The notes under the pieces: generated by a model
Databases searched by the model: none
What the model was told of the DNA's origin: nothing
What the model saw: only the letters and a program-made list of their open reading frames with translations
Made by a program: the position numbers and the translations under genes
Source of the DNA: CAZYFH01 sp965197395
GTDB taxonomy: Bacteria; Acidobacteriota; Vicinamibacteria; Vicinamibacterales; UBA8438
Assembly: GCA_965197395.1 (NCBI GenBank)
Contig: OZ240205.1
Span: 186,001 to 250,000, forward strand
DNA length: 64,000 nt
Reading direction: 5' to 3'
Shown here: positions 1 to 9,856 of the stretch, piece by piece
Layout of the letters: each line of letters starts with the position of its first letter
How positions within the stretch are numbered: the first letter of the stretch is position 1

Positions 1-426
1 TTCCTTGGGCGCATCGGCGTCCGTCTCGACCTCAGGACTGTACTCACTCCCGATCAGCTCGATCTGCGCCATGTCCGCCGCATCGCTCTGACGATGTCCC
101 AGCCGCAACACGCGCGTATACCCGCCGGGACGTGTCGCGAACCGCGGCGCGATCGTCTCGAAGAGCTTTGTCGCCACCTCTCGGTCTGCGAGATCGCGAC
201 CGACCAGGCGCCGCGCGTGTAAAGCGCGACCCGCGCCGGCCCCCTCTGCGAGGCCGCGTTTGGCGACGGTGATCAGTCGCTCAACGAACGGCCGGAGCTC
301 CTTCGCCTTCGCGGTGGTTGTATTGATCCGCTCGTGCCGGAGTAACGCCTCCGCCTGGTTCCGGAGCAGCGCGATCCGGTGCTCCGTCGTGCGACCCAGT
401 TTTCGGTGAGCGACTCGATGACGCAT
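1..426 (-). CDS. rplQ: 50S ribosomal protein L17 (3' end beyond window)
   Basis: L17 lies near the peptide exit tunnel on the large subunit. The frame opens at the ATG ending at 426 with MRHRVAHRKLGRTTEHR, the conserved L17 N-terminus, and stays open to base 1, so 142 codons are visible and the C-terminus is outside the window. The last visible residues (GSEYSPEVETDADAPKE) already go past the usual L17 core and look like an acidic tail. It follows rpoA by 5 bases, the standard end of the alpha operon. Family identity is clear; total length is unknown. Confidence 0.93.
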   Translation of the reverse strand, partial: MRHRVAHRKLGRTTEHRIALLRNQAEALLRHERINTTTAKAKELRPFVERLITVAKRGLAEGAGAGRALHARRLVGRDLADREVATKLFETIAPRFATRPGGYTRVLRLGHRQSDAADMAQIELIGSEYSPEVETDADAPKE

Positions 427-431
427 CGTGA

Positions 432-1430
432 TTACGCCTGCTCGGTTTGCGGCGGCGCCTCGGCCGCTGGCTGTTCCAGCCGCATGCCGAGGCCCAGCCC
501 CATCCCCAACAGGATCTCCTTGATCTCGTTCAATGACTTGCGCCCGAAGTTCTTCGTCCGGAGCATCTCCGGCTCGCTTTTCTGTACCAACTCGCGAATC
601 GTCCGGATGTCGGCGTTTTTCAGGCAGTTATACGACCGCACGGACAACTCGAGCTCCTCGACGCTCTTGTCCAGGTGCTCGTTGGCGACAGGGGTCGGTT
701 GGTCGGCCGCCGGCTCTCCGGGCTGCTCAACCGGCTCGTCGATGTTAATGAAGATGTTGAGGTGATCCCGAATGAGCCTTGCGCCGAGCGACACGGCCTC
801 GCGCGGGCCGATCGCCCCGTCGGTCCACACGTCGACCGTCAGCTTGTCGTAGTCGGTTGTCTGCCCAAGCCGCGCGGCCTCGACAATGTAATTGACCTTC
901 TTGATCGGCGAGTGAACCGAGTCGACTGGAATCCATCCGATGCCGAGCTCCTCGTCGAAGTTCTTGTCGGCGGACACGTAGCCCCGGCCGCGCCTCGCAC
1001 GCAACTCCATGTTTAGGCTCCCGCCCTCGCCGACCGTCGCGATGTGCACGTCGGGCTCGAGAATCTCCACGTCGGCATCGGTTTCGATGTCGCCCGCTTT
1101 GACCTCGCCGGCCTTGTCCGCATGGAGACGAAGTGTCTTGGTGTGATCGACGTGAATCTTGAACGGAATCTGCTTGAGGTTGAGGATGATGTCGGTCGCA
1201 TCCTCCACGACACCCTGAATGGGCGAGAACTCGTGCAGCACGCCGTCGATCTTCACCGCGGTCACGGCCGCGCCCTCAATCGAGGACAGCAGCACGCGCC
1301 GCAGCGCGTTGCCGATGGTCGTGCCGAAGCCGCGCTCGAACGGCTGCGCGTGAAAGCGCCCGAACTGATCCGTGAGCGTATCGCGCTCGTACTCCAGTAC
1401 CTTCGGTCGCTGGAAACCTTTCCACAGCAT
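432..1430 (-). CDS. rpoA: DNA-directed RNA polymerase alpha subunit
   Basis: RpoA dimerises to scaffold RNA polymerase assembly, and its C-terminal domain contacts UP elements and activators. The 332-residue protein has the N-terminal assembly domain (GFGTTIGNALRRVLLSSI near residues 35-52) and, after a proline-rich linker, the C-terminal helix-hairpin-helix domain (ELELSVRSYNCLKNADI to about residue 310). A Pro/Glu/Gln tail ends the protein. The length is normal. It sits between rpsD and rplQ as in most bacteria. Confidence 0.97.
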   Translation of the reverse strand: MLWKGFQRPKVLEYERDTLTDQFGRFHAQPFERGFGTTIGNALRRVLLSSIEGAAVTAVKIDGVLHEFSPIQGVVEDATDIILNLKQIPFKIHVDHTKTLRLHADKAGEVKAGDIETDADVEILEPDVHIATVGEGGSLNMELRARRGRGYVSADKNFDEELGIGWIPVDSVHSPIKKVNYIVEAARLGQTTDYDKLTVDVWTDGAIGPREAVSLGARLIRDHLNIFINIDEPVEQPGEPAADQPTPVANEHLDKSVEELELSVRSYNCLKNADIRTIRELVQKSEPEMLRTKNFGRKSLNEIKEILLGMGLGLGMRLEQPAAEAPPQTEQA

Positions 1431-1493
1431 CGAGTCCAGTCCTTTCAGAGCGGGGGGCAGACGTGTTGACCCCGAACGGGCCAGCCGTGTCGC

Positions 1494-2123
1494 CTATTTC
1501 GAATACAACTCGACAATCAGTTGTTCCTGTACCGGCAGATTCATCTGCTCTCGCGTTGGGACGGCCGCGAGCCGGCCAGTCAGACCCTCGCCATCCAGCT
1601 CCAGCCATTCCGGTACACCACGACCCTTGACCTCTTCCATGGCGTATTGGATCGCGGGGTTCTTTGCGCTCTTCGACTTGACCGTGATCTGGTCTCCCGC
1701 ACGAAGGGAATACGACGGAATGTCGGCGCGCTTGCCATTGACGCGAAAGTGCCCGTGGCGCACGAGCTGGCGTGCCTGTGGTCGCGACGTCGCGAAGCCG
1801 AGCCGATAGACGACGTTATCCAGGCGGCTCTCCAGGAGCTGGAGGAGCGTCTCGCCGGTGATGCCCTTCTTTCGGTCAGCGGTCTCGAAGTAACGCCTGA
1901 ACTGTCGCTCGAGGACGCCATACATCCGCTTCACCCGCTGCTTCTCACGCAGCTGGAGACCGTAACCGATGAGCTTGGCCTTTCGTCCCTTCCCGTGTTG
2001 GCCAGGGGGCACATTGCGCCGCTCGATCGCACACTTTTCACCGTAACAGCGCTCCCCCTTGAGAAAGAGCTTCATTCCCTCTCGCCGGCACAACCGACAC
2101 ACCGGACCTACGTAACGTGCCAT
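1494..2123 (-). CDS. rpsD: 30S ribosomal protein S4
   Basis: S4 is a primary 16S rRNA binder and often the translational repressor of the alpha operon. The 209-residue protein starts MARYVGPVCRLCRREGMKLF and has CRLC and a CYGEKC motif in the first 35 residues, which is the zinc-binding form of S4. The S4 RNA-binding domain (ESRLDNVVYRLGFATSRPQARQLV) is intact at about residues 95-120. It follows rpsK in the alpha operon. Confidence 0.97.
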   Translation of the reverse strand: MARYVGPVCRLCRREGMKLFLKGERCYGEKCAIERRNVPPGQHGKGRKAKLIGYGLQLREKQRVKRMYGVLERQFRRYFETADRKKGITGETLLQLLESRLDNVVYRLGFATSRPQARQLVRHGHFRVNGKRADIPSYSLRAGDQITVKSKSAKNPAIQYAMEEVKGRGVPEWLELDGEGLTGRLAAVPTREQMNLPVQEQLIVELYSK

Positions 2124-2147
2124 GCTTGCTCAGCCCTCCTCGACGCG

Positions 2148-2588
2148 CTACACGCGTCGCCGTTTCGGTGGACGGCACCCGTTGTGCGGAATCGGGGTCA
2201 CGTCCCGGATGGATTTGACCTCGAGTCCCACCGACGTCTGCAGCGCGCGAATCGCGGATTCTCGCCCGGCACCTGGCCCCTTGACCCGTACGTCCACCGA
2301 ACGGACGCCGAAACCCTTGGCGCCGTGGCCCGCGCTGATGGCGGCCTGCGTCGCGGCGTACGGCGTGCCCTTGCGCGACCCCTTGAAACCGATCCCGCCC
2401 GCGCTCGACCATGACAACACCGCGCCATCGTCGTCCGTGATCGTGATGATGGTGTTGTTGAACGAGGCCTGAATGTGCACCACGCCATGGTGCACGACAC
2501 GCTTCTCGCCACGCTTCTTGAACGTCTTCTTCCGCCGCTTCGGTTTCCCGGCGGGGAGTCCCGATTCAACCGTTTCCGTCTTGGCCAT
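2148..2588 (-). CDS. rpsK: 30S ribosomal protein S11
   Basis: S11 forms part of the 30S platform near the mRNA exit. I place the start at the ATG ending at 2588 (MAKTETVESGLPAGKPKRRKK). The frame is open further upstream, but that part overlaps rpsM and has no S11 similarity. The core (VVHHGVVHIQASFNNTIITI, later RVTPIPHNGCRPPKRRRV) is typical. The 146-residue product has a slightly long basic N-terminus. The gene lies between rpsM and rpsD. Confidence 0.95.
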   Translation of the reverse strand: MAKTETVESGLPAGKPKRRKKTFKKRGEKRVVHHGVVHIQASFNNTIITITDDDGAVLSWSSAGGIGFKGSRKGTPYAATQAAISAGHGAKGFGVRSVDVRVKGPGAGRESAIRALQTSVGLEVKSIRDVTPIPHNGCRPPKRRRV

Positions 2589-2605
2589 TGTCTGTCCCGC
2601 GCGCC

Positions 2606-2980
2606 TTACGTCGCCTTCTTCTTGGCGACCGCACCCTTGCGCGGCCCCTTCCGGGTGCGCGCGTTCGTATTGGTTCGCTGTCCTCGCACCGGCAGGTTGC
2701 GCCGGTGCCGGAGCCCCCGATAGCACCCGATCTCCATCAGACGCTTGATGTTCATCGAGATCTCCTTGCGCAGGTCGCCTTCAACCCCGCCCTGCTCCTC
2801 GATGACGCGACTGATCTTCCGTACGTCGTCCTCGGTCAAGTCCTTGACGCGCGTATCCGGAACGACGCCGGAGACACCGAGGATGTTCGCCGATCGCGTC
2901 GGCCCGATGCCAAAGATGTACGTCAACCCCACCTCGATCCGCTTCGTTCTCGGGAGATCTACGCCTGCAATGCGTGCCAT
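2606..2980 (-). CDS. rpsM: 30S ribosomal protein S13
   Basis: S13 sits at the head of the 30S subunit and contacts the P-site tRNA and the 50S subunit. The 124-residue protein begins MARIAGVDLPRTKRIEVGLTY and has the helix-two-turn-helix region and the basic tail (GQRTNTNARTRKGPRKGA) that reaches the decoding region. It is of normal length and is followed by rpsK with a 17-base gap. Confidence 0.97.
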   Translation of the reverse strand: MARIAGVDLPRTKRIEVGLTYIFGIGPTRSANILGVSGVVPDTRVKDLTEDDVRKISRVIEEQGGVEGDLRKEISMNIKRLMEIGCYRGLRHRRNLPVRGQRTNTNARTRKGPRKGAVAKKKAT

Positions 2981-2999
2981 AACTGCGCTCCTGTGCTCC

Positions 3000-3060
3000 G
3001 GCTTAAGGCTCGAGGCTCAGGGTGGGCAGCCCCTCGCCGGTGCGCCCTAAGCCCTGAGCC
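3000..3060. repeat. Intergenic inverted repeat (CTAAGCC/CTGAGCC heptamers)
   Basis: The rpsM-rpmJ spacer holds an imperfect palindrome. One arm is GGCTTAAGGCTCGAGGCTCAGG and the other is CCCTAAGCCCTGAGCC, separated by a GC-rich centre. The same heptamer style recurs at 10206-10229. It resembles the TAAGACC-type elements near the tuf genes, so it may be a diverged member of one family. Function is unknown. Confidence 0.5.
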
Positions 3061-3085
3061 GACGCGGAGATCGTCGTGCCGGTAC

Positions 3086-3199
3086 TCATCCCTGCCGCTG
3101 CTTGTGCTTTGGATTCGGGCAAAGCACGCGGACGACGCCCCGGCGCCGAATGATCTTGCATTTGTCACACATGCGTCGAACCGATGTGCGCACCTTCAT
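3086..3199 (-). CDS. rpmJ: 50S ribosomal protein L36
   Basis: L36 is the smallest large-subunit protein and organises 23S rRNA near the GTPase region. I translated it by hand: 37 residues starting MKVRTSVRRMCDKCKIIRRR and ending NPKHKQRQG. Zinc ligands C11, C14, C27 and H32 are all present, so this is the zinc-binding form. The position between infA and rpsM is the usual one. No other reading of the segment is plausible. Confidence 0.95.
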   Translation of the reverse strand: MKVRTSVRRMCDKCKIIRRRGVVRVLCPNPKHKQRQG

Positions 3200-3224
3200 G
3201 GCTACCTCTCGCCCGCCTGTCGCA

Positions 3225-3476
3225 CTAGTGGGCTCCCAGACGCTCCGTGATCCGGCCGCGGGTCCGGTTGCGTGGCGCGCGCGCCACGATCACACGGTCA
3301 CCCACGAGAATCCGCACGAAGTTGCGCTGCGCGTCACGCGACGCGTGCGCCACGATTCGCTCATGCGACGCGAGCTCCACACGGTAGAGCGCGCGTGGCA
3401 GCGCCTCGACGACGACGCCCTCGTCCTCGACGTCTCGGTCGGTGACGTCACCACTCGCGGCCCGTGTCTCCTGCAT
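3225..3476 (-). CDS. infA: Translation initiation factor IF-1
   Basis: IF-1 is an OB-fold protein that blocks the A site during initiation. The core (EGVVVEALPRALYRVELASH, later RNFVRILVGDRVIVARAP and RGRITERLGAH) aligns by eye with E. coli IF-1 from residue 10 to the end. The start is uncertain. ATG ending at 3476 (MQETRAASGD) gives 83 residues and overlaps the map stop by 29 bases; a longer form to 3512 is also open. The N-terminal 20 residues are acidic and not conserved. Confidence 0.88.
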   Translation of the reverse strand: MQETRAASGDVTDRDVEDEGVVVEALPRALYRVELASHERIVAHASRDAQRNFVRILVGDRVIVARAPRNRTRGRITERLGAH

Positions 3477-4302
3477 TGCTCTCCGGACCACCAGCCGTCG
3501 GCGCGTACGCATGCATGGGGCCGGCGTCGCCGGTCGGTGCTGCCTCGGTGGGCGCCAGCGGCGTGCTCAACACCACAGGACCCTCCATCGTGATTGCCAC
3601 CGTGTGCTCGAAGTGCGCGGACAAGCTGCCGTCGGATGTGACTGCGGTCCAGCCGTCATCGAGCATCTTGACGTCCGCGTGGCCCATGTTCACCATCGGC
3701 TCGATCGCGATCACCATCCCCGCCGTCAGCCGTGGCCCCCGACCCGGCTCCCCATAGTTGGGGATCTGGGGATCTTCGTGAAGCTTGGTCCCGATCCCGT
3801 GCCCGACGAACTCGCGAACCACCGAGAAGCCGTTCGCCTCGACGTGCTGTTGGACGGCGTGTCCGAGATCCGACACGCGTCCACCCACCCGGGCGCACGC
3901 GATCGACCGCGTCAGCGCGTCTTCCGTGACGCGAAGCAGTGTCAACGCGCGCTCCGAAATCGTCCCGACCCCGACGGTGACCGCCGAGTCACCGTAGAAG
4001 CCACCGAGCACGACCCCGAGGTCGATCGAGACAATGTCTCCCGCCTCCAGCGGCGTGTCGGACGGAATGCCATGGACCACGGCATCATTGACCGACGTGC
4101 ACAGCGTGGCAGGATAGTCCTTATAGCCTTTGAACGCCGGTACGGCACCCGCCTCGCGCACACGCGCCTCTGCGAGCGTGTCGAGCGCCCGGGTTGTGAC
4201 CCCGGGCGCCACCTCAGTCTGCAGTTCGGTCAGCACCTGCGCGACCAGCGCATTGGCGGCCCGCATCCGCTGGAGCTCCGACGGCGATTTGGTCACGATC
4301 AT
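3448..4302 (-). CDS. map: Methionine aminopeptidase type I
   Basis: Removes the initiator methionine from nascent proteins. The pita-bread metal ligands are visible: two aspartates in SIDLGVVLGGFYGDSA, His in VGHGIGTKLHEDP, Glu in IAIEPM and Glu in FEHTVAI. The core ends near residue 250. About 35 extra Pro/Thr/Gly-rich residues follow, part of which overlaps infA. The start overlaps the adk stop in an ATGA arrangement, suggesting translational coupling. The secY-adk-map-infA order is classical. Confidence 0.96.
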   Translation of the reverse strand: MIVTKSPSELQRMRAANALVAQVLTELQTEVAPGVTTRALDTLAEARVREAGAVPAFKGYKDYPATLCTSVNDAVVHGIPSDTPLEAGDIVSIDLGVVLGGFYGDSAVTVGVGTISERALTLLRVTEDALTRSIACARVGGRVSDLGHAVQQHVEANGFSVVREFVGHGIGTKLHEDPQIPNYGEPGRGPRLTAGMVIAIEPMVNMGHADVKMLDDGWTAVTSDGSLSAHFEHTVAITMEGPVVLSTPLAPTEAAPTGDAGPMHAYAPTAGGPESNAGDTGREW

Positions 4303-4961
4303 TGGCTCACCGAGCTCACGGCCGCCACAGCGTCATCGATGGCACCCGCCACCGCCGCCGAGACGACGTCTGGGGGCTGAGCGCCATCGACCGCTCGAAA
4401 CGTCGGCCGCCCCCGGTAAAACTCCACGAGCGGCGCCGTGTCCCGGCGATAGACGGCAAGGCGCTCGCGCACCACGTGTTCGCTGTCGTCGCTCCGTTGC
4501 TCGAGCGCGCCGCCGCAGCTGGGGCAGACGGTTTGCGGCGATCCGCCCCCCGCGATTGCGCCGCACGTCGAGCACACGCGTCGCCGCGACAAGCGCTCCA
4601 CGACCTGGGCGTCGGTGACCGTGAGATCCACGATCGCCAGCGCACCGCGGTCCGCGAGCATCTCGTCCAGCGCCTGTGCCTGGAAGACCCTCCGCGGAAA
4701 CCCGTCGAGGACGACCCCGTCGCGGGCGTCCGGCAAAGCCAGTCGCTCCCGGACCACTTCGATCACGATGTCGTCACCCACCAACTGGCCGGCATCGAGC
4801 ACCGCCTGGACTTGCCGCCCCAAGGGACTCTCGGACGCGATTGCCGCACGGAGCATGTCGCCCGTGGATACATGTGGGATGCCACGCGCGTTCGCCACGC
4901 GTTTCGCCTGCGTGCCCTTGCCTGCGCCGGGTGGACCGAGCAACAAGACATCCAGCGTCAT
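4299..4961 (-). CDS. adk: Adenylate kinase
   Basis: Catalyses ATP + AMP = 2 ADP. The P-loop is at residues 9-16 (GPPGAGKGTQ), the AMP-binding segment is STGDMLRAAI, and VVLDGFPRRVFQAQALDEML follows. The LID domain carries four cysteines (CSTCG and CPSCG), so it is the zinc-stabilised long form. The length is 220 residues. It lies between secY and map with short gaps, as in many spc operons. Confidence 0.96.
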   Translation of the reverse strand: MTLDVLLLGPPGAGKGTQAKRVANARGIPHVSTGDMLRAAIASESPLGRQVQAVLDAGQLVGDDIVIEVVRERLALPDARDGVVLDGFPRRVFQAQALDEMLADRGALAIVDLTVTDAQVVERLSRRRVCSTCGAIAGGGSPQTVCPSCGGALEQRSDDSEHVVRERLAVYRRDTAPLVEFYRGRPTFRAVDGAQPPDVVSAAVAGAIDDAVAAVSSVSQ

Positions 4962-4974
4962 CGCACATTCCTGG

Positions 4975-6389
<1,415 letters not shown>

Positions 6390-6390
<1 letters not shown>

Positions 6391-6902
6391 CAGGCTGCAT
6401 CCTCGGACGTCGACCCGCGTGACGACACGACCTCGCACGTTCCACCGGCGCCGGCAATCCGTTCGCGCGCTTTCGCGCTGAACTTGTGAGCCTTGACGGT
6501 CAGCGTCTTGGAAATCTCACCGCGCGCCAGCACTTTGACGAGCGCGAAGCGGCTGATGAGCCGGGACGCGCGCAGCACATCTGGCGTGACCTCGGCACCG
6601 TTCTCGAAACGGCTCTCCAACGTATCGAGGTTCACGACCTCGTACGCGACGCGAAATGGATTGTGAAACCCCCGCTTCGGCAACCGCCGATGCATGGGCA
6701 TCTGGCCGCCCTCGAAACCTCGCTTGCGTGAGTATCCTGACCGCGACTGCTGGCCCTTGTGCCCGCGACCCGCGGTGACACCGGTGCCGGAGCCCTCCCC
6801 CCGGCCGATACGCTTCTTGGCCCGCTTCGCGCCCCTCGGTGGTTGGAGCGTGTTGAGGCTCATTGGTGCACCCGACGCGACTTTCGTGCGTTGCTCAGTC
6901 AT
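6390..6902 (-). CDS. rplO: 50S ribosomal protein L15
   Basis: L15 joins late in 50S assembly. The glycine-rich N-terminal region (RIGRGEGSGTGVTAGRGHKG) is unmistakable. Two starts are possible. The ATG ending at 6902 overlaps the rpmD stop (ATGACTGA) and gives 170 residues; the ATG ending at 6863 (MSLNTLQPPRGAKRA) matches the normal L15 N-terminus and gives 157. Neither has a strong ribosome binding site, so I keep the coupled longer form but consider the shorter about equally likely. Confidence 0.93.
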
Positions 6903-7104
6903 CGTTCGTCACGACCAGATGCCGGACCGCGCGAATCATGCCGCGCACCGACGGGTTGTCGACCACCTCGACCGAATGGCCGATTCGTCGCAACCCGAGG
7001 CCGCGCACGACCTGCTCGTGGACCTTCTCATAGCCAATCCAACTCCGCACGAGCGTGACGCGCACCCTGGGCGCGTCGTCGTTACGCGTTGCAGGTCGTC
7101 GCAT
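6895..7104 (-). CDS. rpmD: 50S ribosomal protein L30
   Basis: A small, bacterially variable large-subunit protein. It is 69 residues with the L30 core VRVTLVRSWIGYEKVHEQVV and LGLRRIGHSVEVVDNPSVRGM. About 10 residues precede the normal start. It follows rpsE by 11 bases and overlaps the longer rplO start by 8 bases. Confidence 0.94.
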   Translation of the reverse strand: MRRPATRNDDAPRVRVTLVRSWIGYEKVHEQVVRGLGLRRIGHSVEVVDNPSVRGMIRAVRHLVVTNDD

Positions 7105-7115
7105 CGCCTACCCTC

Positions 7116-7628
7116 TCACCCGCCCAGCGCTTCGAGCTCGACCCCACGAAGCCTGGCGACGTCCACAGGATCCTTGAGCTCGGCGAGACCGGTGAACGTC
7201 GCGCGCACGACGTTGTTCGGGTTGTCGGAGCCGAGTGACTTCGTCAGGATGTCGTGGATGCCGGTGGCCTCGAGGACCGCGCGGACGGCGCCGCCGGCGA
7301 TGATCCCGGTGCCCTGCGGGGCCGGCTTCAGCAGTACGCGACCGGCGCCAAACCGTCCGATGATGGTGTGGGGAATGGTCGTGCCCTGCAGCGGCACCCG
7401 AATCAGCGCCTTCTTGGCGGCTTCGATGCCCTTCTTGATGGCCGAGGGCACCTCCTTTGCCTTGCCGATGGCGAACCCGCAGTGGCCGGCGCCGTCACCA
7501 ACGACCACGAGCGCACTGAAGCTCAGGTTCTTGCCGCCCTTGACGACCTTGGTCACTCGGTTGATGGACACGACGGTGTCCTTCAAATCGAGCATGGTCG
7601 GATCGATCTTCGGTCGTGCTTCCTTCAT
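7116..7628 (-). CDS. rpsE: 30S ribosomal protein S5
   Basis: S5 shapes decoding fidelity with S4 and S12. The 170-residue product has the N-terminal double-stranded RNA-binding fold (VVSINRVTKVVKGGKNLSFS) and the C-terminal domain (VLLKPAPQGTGIIAGGAVRA). The loop facing helix 34 is intact. It sits between rplR and rpmD with gaps of 6 and 11 bases. Confidence 0.97.
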   Translation of the reverse strand: MKEARPKIDPTMLDLKDTVVSINRVTKVVKGGKNLSFSALVVVGDGAGHCGFAIGKAKEVPSAIKKGIEAAKKALIRVPLQGTTIPHTIIGRFGAGRVLLKPAPQGTGIIAGGAVRAVLEATGIHDILTKSLGSDNPNNVVRATFTGLAELKDPVDVARLRGVELEALGG

Positions 7629-7634
7629 GGCTCC

Positions 7635-8009
7635 TCAGAACTCCAATCCGGCTTTGCGCGCGGCGTCGGCCACCGATCGGACCCGTCCGTGATACAGGAC
7701 ACCCCCGCGATCGAACACCACACGCGTGACGCCCTGCTTCAAGAGGCGTTCGGCGACGACGCGGCCGATGATCTGGGCGCCGGCCAGGTTGCCGCCCCGG
7801 GCGCCGTCGCTGAAGAGTGCCTTCACGGTTGGCTCCATGCTCGACGCCGACACGATGGTGCGTCCGGCCAGGTCGTCAACCACCTGCGCGGAGATATGGG
7901 CCAAACTCCGCGATACGGCAAGCCGCGGCCGTTCGGAGGTCCCGCTCATGCGCTGCCTCTGCCGCAGGCGGATGCGAGTGCGCCGATCCTTTTTCGTCTT
8001 GACTCTCAT
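7635..8009 (-). CDS. rplR: 50S ribosomal protein L18
   Basis: Binds 5S rRNA with L5. The 124-residue sequence starts MRVKTKKDRRTRIRLRQRQR, with the basic 5S-binding tail, and ends VVFDRGGVLYHGRVRSVADA followed by ARKAGLEF, the standard L18 C-terminus. The gap to rpsE is 6 bases. Confidence 0.97.
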   Translation of the reverse strand: MRVKTKKDRRTRIRLRQRQRMSGTSERPRLAVSRSLAHISAQVVDDLAGRTIVSASSMEPTVKALFSDGARGGNLAGAQIIGRVVAERLLKQGVTRVVFDRGGVLYHGRVRSVADAARKAGLEF

Positions 8010-8029
8010 CGCTTCGTCCGTACGCGCAC

Positions 8030-8569
8030 CTACGCTCCGGTCTTACCCACCTTCTTCTTGAGCACTTCGCCAGTGTAGCGGACGCCTTTCTGCTTGTAGG
8101 GGTCCGGTTTGCGCAGGGCACGAATGTCGGCTGCCACCTGGCCCACCCGTTGGCGATCGATGCCGCTCACGGTGATGTGCGTCTGCTTGTCGACCGCAAT
8201 GTCGATCCCGGCCGGGACATCAAAGTTGATCCGATGCGAGTATCCCAGCGAGAAGACCACCTGCTGGCCCGACACCTCCGCGCGGTAGCCGATCCCGACG
8301 ATATCGAGCTCCTTCTTGAAGCCTTCGACCACGCCTTGGACCGCGTTCGCCACGAGGCTGCGCGCAAGCCCGTGAAAGTTGCCGACCGTCGTATCGTTCT
8401 CCTTGATCGGGCGCGCCACGAGCGTGCCGTCGGTCTCCTCAAACCGGATTCCCGGGGGCACGATCTGTCGAAGAGTTCCCTTCGGCCCCTCGATCTCAAC
8501 GGCATCGGCGTCCACTCGCACCTGGACCCCGCTCGGTATCGGTATCGGCCTCATTCCTACGCGCGACAT
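8030..8569 (-). CDS. rplF: 50S ribosomal protein L6
   Basis: L6 lies at the base of the L7/L12 stalk near the sarcin-ricin loop. The 179-residue protein has the two repeated alpha/beta domains and the C-terminal signature RKPDPYKQKGVRYTGEVLKK. It starts MSRVGMRPIPIPSGVQVRVD. A 76-base spacer separates it from rpsH; I see no clear structure there. Confidence 0.97.
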   Translation of the reverse strand: MSRVGMRPIPIPSGVQVRVDADAVEIEGPKGTLRQIVPPGIRFEETDGTLVARPIKENDTTVGNFHGLARSLVANAVQGVVEGFKKELDIVGIGYRAEVSGQQVVFSLGYSHRINFDVPAGIDIAVDKQTHITVSGIDRQRVGQVAADIRALRKPDPYKQKGVRYTGEVLKKKVGKTGA

Positions 8570-8645
8570 GATCGGTGCTCGACTTGCTCGTGGTTCCAGC
8601 TGTCCAAGGTTTCACGGTGGCACCGTCACGCCGGAGCGCGCGCCG

Positions 8646-9056
8646 TCACCAGACGTTGCACAGCACCTCCCCACCAACACCGGCTTTCGAGGCGTCGCGT
8701 CCCGTCATCACCCCGCGCGACGTGGTCAGGATGCTCGTCCCCAGGCCCGCGAGGACCGGCGGTGCCTTGTCTCGCGCGAAGTACACCCGACGCCCGGGCC
8801 GACTCACCCGCTCGAGCCCGGTCAGCACGCGCTCGCCGCGGGGACCGTACTTGAGATAAATCCTCAGCATGCGTAGGCGCTCGTCTCCACGCGGGTTCGG
8901 CAACTCGACCTGCTTGAACCCGAGGATGTAGCCCTCGCCCTGAAGGATGCGCGCGATATCGGACTTCAGGCGCGATGCCGGAATATCAACACGCGGGCGC
9001 CGTTCCAGGGTCGCGTTGCGAACCCTCGTCAGCATGTCGGCAATCTGGTCAGCCAT
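8646..9056 (-). CDS. rpsH: 30S ribosomal protein S8
   Basis: S8 is a primary 16S rRNA binder and usually the autogenous repressor of the spc operon. The 136-residue protein begins MADQIADMLTRVRNATLERR. Its C-terminal domain (GLGTSILTTSRGVMTGRDAS then KAGVGGEVLCNVW) carries the S8 signature. The length is normal. Confidence 0.97.
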   Translation of the reverse strand: MADQIADMLTRVRNATLERRPRVDIPASRLKSDIARILQGEGYILGFKQVELPNPRGDERLRMLRIYLKYGPRGERVLTGLERVSRPGRRVYFARDKAPPVLAGLGTSILTTSRGVMTGRDASKAGVGGEVLCNVW

Positions 9057-9116
9057 AGCACTCCGATCCCAAGCCCGGACCCGTGGCAGCCACGATCCGG
9101 GGTGCGGCCACGAGGT

Positions 9117-9302
9117 CTACCAACTGCTCTTGATGACGCCCGCGACCTCGCCCTCGAGCGCCAGCCGACGGAAGCACAGCCGGCACAGCGCGAACTTGCG
9201 AAGATATCCGCGTGGCCGGCCGCACAACCGGCACCGGTTGCGCAGGCGCACCTTGAACTTCGGCGCTCTCAACTCTTTGACGATTTTTGCGGTCGTGGCC
9301 AT
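9117..9302 (-). CDS. rpsN: 30S ribosomal protein S14, zinc-binding type
   Basis: Short 61-residue S14 of the zinc-binding (type Z) class. Cysteines C24, C27, C40 and C43 form the CX2C...CX2C ligand set (CRLCG and CRLCF). The C-terminus GVIKSSW is diagnostic. It occupies the normal place between rplE and rpsH. A zinc-free long paralogue may exist elsewhere but is not in this window. Confidence 0.97.
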   Translation of the reverse strand: MATTAKIVKELRAPKFKVRLRNRCRLCGRPRGYLRKFALCRLCFRRLALEGEVAGVIKSSW

Positions 9303-9313
9303 AATCTGTCCGC

Positions 9314-9856
9314 CTAGTTCTGCCGGAACGGCATCCCCATCAACTGCAGGAGCTTTCGGCCCTCTTCGTCACTGCCAGCCGTCGTGACAACGGAGATGTT
9401 CATCCCGCGAGCCGTGTCCACCTTCATGTAGTCGATCTCGAGAAAGATCAGCTGGTCCTTGAGGCCCAGCGTGTAGTTCCCGCGACCATCAAAGCCACGC
9501 GGCGATACCCCACGGAAGTCGCGCACGCGCGGCAGGGCAATCGACACGAGTCGGTCGAGGAACTCGTACATCCGCTCGCCGCGCAGCGTGACCATCGCCC
9601 CAATGGGCATGCCCTGACGGACCTTGAACTGCGCGACCGACTTTCGTGCGCGCCGCGTCACCGGGCGCTGACCGGTAATACGCGCCAGTTCGTCGGCACC
9701 AACGTCGATCAGCTTGGCGTTCTGCGTGGCTTCGCCGAGCCCCATGTTAACGACGACGCGCTCGATCTTCGGCACCGCCATCACGTTGCCGTAGCCGAAC
9801 TCCTTCTGGAGCGCGGGCACGACCTCGCTCTTGTACCGCTCTTGTAGACGGCTCAT
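9314..9856 (-). CDS. rplE: 50S ribosomal protein L5
   Basis: Binds 5S rRNA and contacts the P-site tRNA. I start at the ATG ending at 9856 (MSRLQERYKSEVVPALQKEF), which overlaps the rplX stop by 4 bases; upstream in-frame sequence is only rplX in another frame. Typical motifs are KIERVVVNMGLGEA and FDGRGNYTLGLKDQLIFLEI. The length is 180 residues. Confidence 0.96.
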   Translation of the reverse strand: MSRLQERYKSEVVPALQKEFGYGNVMAVPKIERVVVNMGLGEATQNAKLIDVGADELARITGQRPVTRRARKSVAQFKVRQGMPIGAMVTLRGERMYEFLDRLVSIALPRVRDFRGVSPRGFDGRGNYTLGLKDQLIFLEIDYMKVDTARGMNISVVTTAGSDEEGRKLLQLMGMPFRQN

